The notes under the pieces are model-generated. The model was not told the DNA's origin, did no database searches, and saw only the letters and a list, made by a program, of their open reading frames with translations. This document shows positions 56,662 through 64,000 of a stretch of DNA of 64,000 nt, piece by piece (within the stretch, counting starts at the first letter, position 1; the number at the start of each line of letters is the position of its first letter). Position numbers and translations under genes: made by a program. Origin of the DNA: Brassica napus (Eukaryota; Streptophyta; Magnoliopsida; Brassicales; Brassicaceae). The stretch spans positions 6,285,726 to 6,349,725 of the forward strand of contig NC_063448.1 of assembly GCF_020379485.1 (NCBI RefSeq), in the 5' to 3' direction.

Positions 56662-58469
56662 ACTGCTTCTTTTATTTTTTCCACCAGTTTTTTTCAGCAA
56701 TTCTACATTAAATAACAAATGGGATACAATTGTAACTTAAGAAATAGATCAAGTTTTGATTGGGAGGTTAAGAAATCACATATTGGAATGAAAGAAACTG
56801 AGATGAGATTTTAGCTGACTCTCACCAAATCAAGTTTGACTACTAATCCAATAATCAGCATTTATAATTTACAGAAAACAGCAATACAAGATGAAAATAA
56901 ATATATATAAATATAACGATTAATTAAACAAATGTCAGTCATAAAAAACAAATGAGCATCAGCTCTAATTGTTAGGATACAAAAGAAAACAATAATATAA
57001 AATGGTAAAATGTTTTTAAACCGTTAAAGAAATAGATGAAATAAGTCCTTTCTCAAAAAAAAAAAAGAAATAGATGAAACGTAGAATCAAGATTATGTCT
57101 CTTTTCTTAACTTAATAAATCGCTCGTAGTTGAGGCAGTTTTTATACAGTTTTTGAATAACAAGATAAAATCACAAGATTGTTTTGTATCACCAAAACAG
57201 AATTTGCAAATAACACTCATGCTATATTCTCAAAACTTACTTTAAAAAACTTAAAATATTGTTGGAACTATTGTATTTCGAAGCTTATCTTGCATAAATT
57301 GTTATGTGAATGTAATTATGTTGTCAATATAGAAAGATAAGATGTCTATACATAGGAGATATTTACAAAACATAGTCATAAAATAATTTGGATATTTTCA
57401 CTAAGTTTTAGCTATTTGTCACCAAATTATCTTGGTTTGGAATTTAAACATCAAGTGTTAGTCATTTGTCACTAAATTAATTCAGCTTAGTTACTAAATT
57501 AGCTTAATCACTAAATTATTTAGATTAAGTCATTTGTCACTATATAGATTTAGTTTAGTTATCAATTTATTATAAATTTTTCCATTGTCAAAAGATAACT
57601 CCATCATTTACTTTACATTAGATAAAAAATTTACCCGGCTCATTGAATTTGCTCAAAATTCTATTCACATATACTTATTTCTACTTGGACCGTTAGGCTT
57701 GTAAAAATTAGTTTCAACGCTAATTCATGTCGAGTGGCCAAGTAACATGGATAACTTTTTTTCAGTTCAATAAATTATGGATCAAGAGTTCATAATTTCT
57801 TTGAGATTAGAAACAAGAGCCAGCTGTTAAATTTCCTCTAGCAGCCGTTGAGATTCTGAACTTTTCACGTTTATTTTTATAGAAAAAGATTTTACCATTA
57901 GAGATAACAGTTCCAAGTAAAATAACTTCATTTTTATTTCATGTTTTCTTATAAACATTATTATGTTTGAAAAATAAATGAACAAATGAAAAAATAAATA
58001 GTATATATTTTTAATTAATTTGTTAATCATTTGAATTGTTTTTTTAACTTAATCATTTGAATTGTTTTAACTTATAAAATTATTAACAAGTAAATTAATG
58101 ACGTAAATTACAAGTAGTCATTTGAAATACCAGGTCAGGCCTAATGAAATAAAATTTCAATAATAATTCAATTACACATTATATAAATTGAACCCATGTT
58201 CTCAAACGCGGTGGCTAAATCCGAGAACTCTTTAGCAGTGGTGATCAGCATGGCCAGATGGTTATGCCCGTGTCAGCCGTGGAAGTAAACAAATTGCCGT
58301 GTAATTTTGTCAAAACCAAGTTGCCATGTTCATAAGAACTTGCAAATTCCAGAATTCTAAGGAAGGTACTATAATCACACATTTCCCTTGGAGAGGATGT
58401 TAACCTATTCGGGGAACTAGGTTTTTGAGATCTCCATGACTTCAATATAGCGCTTCTTGCAAAATAATT
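56662..58469. other. AT-rich intergenic region
   Basis: No gene is supported. Contains runs such as TTAGTCATTTGTCACTAAATT repeated four times between 57405 and 57550. A 28-base stretch at 58366 (GGTACTATAATCACACAT...) recurs at 58523 inside the LINE. Confidence 0.5.
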
Positions 58470-59970
58470 GTAGGGACCAAGTCATTATCTAAATTCATTA
58501 TTAGCACGTGTTTTAAAAGAAAGGTACTATAATCACACATCTCACTTGGAAGATCGACGAACATACTCACCATCATATGTATGGCGTAGTATCATGGCAA
58601 CAAAACTTCTATTCGTATCGGGTTTACGAAAAACAATTGGTACGTATCCAGATACGAAGGTTTGGAGTGAGTCTAGGGTTCCAGACTCAGTGACTCGACC
58701 ACCTAAACCTGCCGACCACATTGTTTACAAACTATCCTAACTTTTTGTTCAGTCCTTTATTAGGAATGATACCAAAGAGTGGGATATATATCTTTTACGA
58801 GAATTTTTCACCAAGATGATATCCCTTTGATACTTGGGCTAAAACTTTCTCGCTCTCTTGCTCCATATGGATATGTTTGGAACCACACAAAATCATGAGT
58901 GTATGCAGTTAAAACCTGTTATGACTTACTCCGATCGACCAAGCTGAGTCTTACACATGAATGGGTTCTAGAGACGAGTATCATGAGCCTTCAGAGCGAT
59001 GTGTGGAAGATAAAGGCCTCGAGTAAGATGAAGCATTTCTTGTGGCAAGCTATCTCGGGCTGTGTGGCGACGGCATATAGGCTCACTTATAGACACTTGG
59101 GCACCGATAGAGGTTGTCCTAAATGTGATAGCCCAGTGGAGTCGATTAATCATCTTCTTTTTTAATGCCTCCCAGCCCTGCAGGTTTGGGCTTTATCGAT
59201 TTATTTATCCCTTCTGGGTTACTTCCCGAGTACATCTATATACCAAAACATGAACTGTCTGTTTTGGAAGAGAAAAGATGTGGTTCCACTGAGACCACAA
59301 TTCGATACCTTTCCATGGATTTGTTGGTACATTTGGAAGACGAGGAGCGACAAACTCTTTCATGGGAAAGTCGTATCCCTGATTGACACTCTCCAACCCG
59401 CGTCTTTTGAGGCAGAATGTTAGAGAAAGGCTAACGAAAAGGAGGAAGCAAATGAAGATCATAAAGAACCTCCTATTACATAGGTTGAGACGGTGCCTCC
59501 TTGGATTCCCCGAGTCCCTACCTGTCAAATTGATGTGTCATAGATCGATAATGTCAGTGTCAGTGGCTTAGGATGGAATCTTAAGGATCAAATGGGTTAT
59601 GAATATTTCGAATTACAGGTGTGCAGGAGGAGCCTTTCAGCTTTACGTGTTGAGATAGAAGGTTTACTTTCGTCAGCCTCGTGTATGAGAGACATGAGGA
59701 TAACCTCGATACAGTTCGAAACGAACTGTTCGGACCTAGTGGACATGACTACAAACCCAGCGGATTGGCCAACATTCACGACAAAGATCGAGGTGTTCCA
59801 GAGTTTACATGAGGATTTCGAAGATGTGAATCTATCTCATATTCCTTGGAGTAGGAATGGTCGGGCGGATGCGTTAGCAAAAGAAGCAAAGACCATAGGC
59901 TATATTTTTTTCCATATAGATCAAATCCGGTCAGACAGAGGTTCTCCCCGGAGTATCGGCTTCTCTGACT
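58470..59970 (+). mobile_element. LINE fragment, 3' end of ORF2
   Basis: Frames with shifts between them follow the C-terminal order of plant LINE ORF2: LLARVLKERYY, SPSYVWRSIMATK and KVWSESRVPDSVTRPPKP, then the zf-RVT zinc region (SDVWKIKASSKMKHFLWQA, DRGCPKCDSPVESINHLLF), then an RNase H-like domain (59592-59972) with HIPWSRNGRADALAKEA. No reverse transcriptase is present, so the copy is 5' truncated, as is usual for LINEs. Stops and shifts show that it is dead. Confidence 0.85.
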
Positions 59971-60449
59971 AGTATTTGATCTAGATTAAATGGGTAGTGG
60001 ACAAAAAGAATAAAAAGTTTGAAATCATAGTTATTGCGATAGGTATGATATATATAGGTACAACCACAAGAAAAACATCTGAAGAAAGTGCATCAAATGA
60101 AAAGAAAAAAGAAAAACAATGGAAACTAAATCAGAGAATTCACATAGATTAAGGTAGAAGACCCGTCTTTTCTAATCTATCTATCTATATATATAAAAAT
60201 ATGTTCGTCTCACTCCTGCTTTGCCACGTGGAAAATCGATGCCTGACAAGCCGACACGTGTCCCGGCTTTTAACCATACGCGTTTTTAGATACATTTGGC
60301 TTAAATTCGTACTGTGATTTGATGAAGCTAACCCTAATCTGATGAAGACATGTTCCGGAGTCTTCTCTTCTACGTTCAAAGGCGACGGTAACTTTCGAGC
60401 TTCTTCGCGATTTCTGTAACAGAGTGCGTTATGGTTTCATCGTGTTAAA

Positions 60450-61203
60450 TCCCATTAACTCAGACGTCCACGTTGTGTTCTTTAATGTGTTGCTTGCGTC
60501 GGCAAGACGGTGAGCTTTTGGGTATAAATATGTCACCTTCACTCTCAGCTTCGATATATTAAAAGTCGGAGGAGGAGGAGACGATAGCACCACTTCCATC
60601 TCCGGAGTTACTAAAGAGTTTTCCCCGTGGCTGGAGACTGTAGTCACCTACGAGGTTCGAGCTCCAGAAGCTGGATGGATCTCTCTTTCGACACGAGATC
60701 GGTGTCTCCGGCCGGCGCCGGCTCAGGTGAGAAAGAGCCGGAGAGGACCAAGGTCAAGAAGCTCGCAGTATATGGGAATCTCATATTTGATAACACTCAT
60801 TTTTCTCAACTTTTATTTTGTACTTTGTGAGATCAAATCCAGAACTCCTTTTTATTTTATTTTTAAATGCAGAGATTGTCGGAAAAAAAAGGTTCTTTTA
60901 GGTAAGATTAATAATTTTAAGTGATTGTTGATAGAACGACAACAAGTGTTGTTGCTTTCATCTTTAACTCTCTTCTTGATTTCAATTTATAGGTGGTTTT
61001 GACACTGCTCATGCGCCTGCTAGGTACCTCTACATCATTCTTTGGGATTTGGTTTTGTATATGAATCAACTTTGTCTTTGAGTTTTTTTTTAAATATTTT
61101 TTTAATGTATACGTAGAGCTTTTGATCCAGCTGCTATAAAATTTAGAGGTGTTGATTCTTATATCAACTTTACTGTTGGTGATTACAAAGAAGATATGAA
61201 GCA
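60450..61203 (+). pseudogene. TOE1/RAP2.7-like AP2 gene fragment
   Basis: TOE1 is a miR172-regulated AP2-family repressor of flowering. Piece 1 (60450-60770) reads, with frame changes, [21 protein letters not shown] and then [14 protein letters not shown], matching the TOE1 segment before its first AP2 domain. The YRGVTFYRR...ESHIW part is missing. Piece 2 is a 29-base micro-exon (60873-60901; [10 protein letters not shown]). Piece 3 is 31 bases (60993-61023; GFDTAHAPAR). Piece 4 starts at 61117 ([20 protein letters not shown]). The small exons keep GT-AG borders, so the capture was genomic. The second AP2 domain and the miR172 site were not seen. It lies inside a Helitron and is most likely non-functional. 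Confidence 0.8.
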
Positions 61204-62940
61204 TGTTTTTTTATATGAATGTAGTTTTGGGTTCCTCTTCTCCCGAAGCTGAAACTACCACATACCATTGCAGTACTTTGTTTCATGTATCGATTGACTC
61301 TAACTATCATAGATTCATGATTAATAGACATTCCATGTTCATTTTTTCATGTCTGCTTACATGAGTTTATTCGTGTTTTCATGTCTGCTTACATGAGTTT
61401 ACATGAGCGAGCTTTAGTTTATTCATGTTTTTATGTCTGTTTACATGAAATTAATTGTTAATGACTTCCTTTAGGTCATGTTTACTTATTCAGTCTCCTA
61501 AGGCATCTATTTCGGCTTTTGTATTTTGCAGGTACCATGATAGTGCATATGTAAGCTCTGGGGTTTATTCTTGCTTTCCTTTTAAAAGAAACATTTGATG
61601 TTCATTGGGATGGAAAGAAGGCTTCTCTCTTTGTGCAATCATATCTCACATAAGCCATGTCTCAGTAAAATAGCTTCTGGGCTGCTGTTACTAGACACCA
61701 CCACCAGGTTTTGTTTCTAAATCTTTACATCTCATCATGTCTATGATTTATTTAGATCGTATGATAATGCGTAACTAATCTTTGCTTCGATTCTTTATAG
61801 TTGAAAGGGTTCATCAAACATGAGATGGAAAGAACGAGATCACACATGGGTAAAATATGCTTTTTTTTATAAAATGTAAATTATATTATCATAAGTAAAT
61901 ATTTGTTATAAGCAGGTGCAGATAGCTTCGTTGGAAAAAAAAAGGGAAGCTAAACGTGAAAATCAGTATGAGAAGCTTGGATTAGCTATAAGTGAACCAG
62001 ACTGAAAGGAGACTGGCACATCCTTTGTTGAACCTTTGTGAAGGATATTCCGGGGGAGCCTGTCAATGTGAGCAAAGATAGTACCATGAGGTTTAGCAAC
62101 GCATGAGTGTAACCTGTTTTTCCTCTCTTTCCAGAGAAGATAAGAATATTCCTTGAGTGACCAGTTTTCTTAGTAACAAACAAGATCACCCTTCCGTTGG
62201 AGAGAAGGGAGTCAGCGATCAATTTTCTTTAAAGTTTGTTTAGTTAACATTATTGCGTTGAGAAAAGAAGTTAACATTATTAATTCATATTATGTGAATG
62301 ATATATTTTAAATTCATCATAGCATATTTGAAAAAAATCAAAATCTGCTGAACATAACATTGTTTGAATCCATTTTCAATATTGATCAAACCATCTGAAC
62401 ATCACTCAAATCAAAAATAATGTTTTTTCAATCATCGATTGAATCGTTGAATGTATGTCAAACATTTTATTAAAGAATCATTAGCACCATTATAAGATTT
62501 TATATAGTTGCGTGAAAGTATTTCAATATCTTAATCTAAGGATTTTAGATCATGGATGAACTAAATATACAAAATATTTATCGTCCTAAATAATTTAAAT
62601 ATTATGCATAATTGAAATGAAACAACTATTAAAACTTATTTTTAATTTTTTATACCTAATCAAATTAAAATAACTATTATACCTAATATTTTTTTATACC
62701 TAAACAACTATTATGCATAAATAATTTTTTAGTACTTTCGTAACCAAGTAAAACAAATATTTAAAAAATTAAATGTAGCCATTATCATTTTCATCGAATT
62801 ATTTATAATGATGACAAAAATTTTGTCTAATAAAAATAACAAAACAAATAATTAAAGTCTGTGTTATTTTAATTAATAATAAGTTTATAGTTTGACTTTT
62901 TCATTACAATTTAAAATACTTTTATATTATTCATTCATTC
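61204..62940 (+). other. Remaining Helitron interior
   Basis: Possible further captured sequence: after GCAG at about 61915 the plus strand reads VQIASLEKKREAKRENQYEK and ends in a stop, and a minus frame at 61986-62222 reads GRVILFVTKKTGHSRNI. Neither is recognised. A short direct repeat with TTCATGTCTGCTTACATGAG occurs at 61350-61405. From 62230 the DNA is AT-rich. Confidence 0.4.
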
Positions 62941-62970
62941 GTTGTCCGCCCGTAGGGCGGGTTCCCCTAG

Positions 62971-64000
62971 TTTAATAAAAAAAAAGATGAAAATACTTTA
63001 ACCCACTCTCAAACGTGGGAATTCTATTTGTTTTAAACTTTTAATGAGAGCACATACCACTAGCCCACTCAACAAGAAAAAATAATGAGATATTTATGTG
63101 AAATAAATTTTATTTAAACACATTAAAGATTGATCTGCGCATGTGCGCGGAAATTAGTTTTGCATTTTTATATATTGATATTTGTTTTTCATAATTATTG
63201 TCATATATTTTAGATGTTTCGTAATATAACTAATTGTATTCAAAAGATCCGAACCGAATCAGGTAATATAGTTATTTTTGGTACAATATATGAACCCCTT
63301 TCAGATACATTTGTTATTTAGAAATTTTTAGGCTTTTATACATCATAACCGAACTTATCCGACCCAGAAGGACCCAACTTAAAACTCACATATAAATTTA
63401 TAATATTCAAACGGACCTAATTAACGAAAAAATAACGATACCAAAAGGAATGACCCGTACTAAATAGATAGTCAAAGTTCATGCCTAACTGATTTTATAA
63501 ACTAATAAAATGAACTTTTCTATATAGTTGGCTAAATTAAGTGAAGTAAAAAAAGTTTTTTTATATAGTAACATAATTATATGAAGTGAAAAACTAAGGG
63601 ACAATAAATGTAATACATTTTTATTATTTTGATTTAAGTTTTTATTTTATTAAAAAATATGTTTTTGAATTATGTTTTTGGCTACGAAATTTTTCACAAT
63701 TGAAAGTAAAATAAAAAATAATAATTTAGTAAAACAAACTAAACTGAACGTTTAACCATATGAAAAACTCAATTATTTTATATTTTTTATTATATAATTG
63801 GCACAAAGTTAATGTTGAAAACTAATAAATAAAAATATGCACTATTACTATAATAATATAATTAATGATGTGATGTATTGTTAAAATAATATAATTAATA
63901 AAATTGTAAAACTGAGTGAAATATGAAAATACAATTATTGCAATTATAATTTATATTAATAAAATTAATAAAAGGAAATTATCAATTTTCCAATTCTAAC
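62971..64000. other. AT-rich right edge, possible Helitron end
   Basis: No coding sequence. At 63137-63151 the GC-rich hairpin TGCGCATGTGCGCGG stands in AT-rich DNA and is followed by AAATTAG and T, like a worn Helitron 3' end whose last bases have changed. The remainder shows only A/T-rich words. Confidence 0.4.

Larger units (their letters stand above)
60176..62970 (+). mobile_element. Non-autonomous Helitron with TOE1-like fragment
   Basis: The 5' end reads TCTATCTATCTATATATAT after A. The 3' end has the hairpin CCGCCC-GTA-GGGCGG (62946-62960) followed by GTTCCCCTAG and host T. Length about 2.8 kb. No Rep/helicase. The first 1.1 kb holds AP2-gene exons; the last 0.7 kb is AT-rich. The 5' end position among the TCTA repeats is approximate. 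Confidence 0.8.

Noticed and set aside
58245..58445. 66-residue minus frame before the LINE
   Set aside because: No similarity recognised; part of its sequence is a short duplicate of LINE DNA.

Overview
The window is nuclear plant DNA from a Brassicaceae species, most likely a Brassica or a close relative. It is AT-rich, has short GT-AG introns and contains many Helitron, LTR and MITE remnants. No bacterial, organellar or viral genome organisation is present. From memory, the single-copy genes follow the order of Arabidopsis chromosome 1 around At1g13630 to At1g13700: PPR protein (-), DNA-3-methyladenine glycosylase (+), ubiquitin-domain PI 4-kinase gamma (-), gar2-related protein (-), BIG GRAIN 1-like protein (+), PLC-like phosphodiesterase (+), small RRM protein (+) and 6-phosphogluconolactonase (-). 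These assignments rest on protein motifs; the locus numbers are recalled, not searched.

Layout. 1-12.4 kb is the left genic block. 12.7-48.75 kb is a block of about 36 kb made almost wholly of mobile and repeated DNA. It holds a Helitron carrying papain-protease and CCT-motif gene pieces (12.7-17.5), a DUF1985-type gene piece whose intron is filled with AAGTCGTC palindromes (19.1-19.6), Helitron-type ends and an RPA70-like gene (21.3-22.8), and a 3'-truncated Ty3/gypsy element (22.8-27.3). It continues with a degenerate 30-35 bp minisatellite (27.9-28.3) and an F-box gene split by a very young LTR retrotransposon (28.66-34.68, LTRs 1558 bp, TSD CTAAT). It ends with an inverted Helitron copy (36.4-38.3), an array of GTTGTAC motifs (38.4-40.7), a MITE (41.3-41.5) and a decayed Ty1/copia element on the minus strand (42.8-48.75). 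49.3-56.7 kb is the right genic block, with a MITE at 53.3-53.9 and a decayed phosphogluconolactonase. 58.5-60.0 kb is the 3' end of a LINE. 60.2-63.0 kb is a second Helitron, carrying a TOE1/RAP2.7-like AP2 gene fragment. 63.0-64.0 kb is AT-rich.

The host genes do not form a pathway. Their roles are organellar RNA processing (PPR), base-excision repair (TAG-type glycosylase), phosphoinositide or protein kinase signalling, a phosphodiesterase-fold secreted protein, an RNA-binding protein and, once, the oxidative pentose phosphate pathway. No defence-like operon or CRISPR array is seen. The most unusual content is the gene-capturing Helitrons, the palindromic intron repeats, the young non-autonomous LTR element with one intact ORF of unknown function, and two adjacent genes that each use a GC-AG intron.
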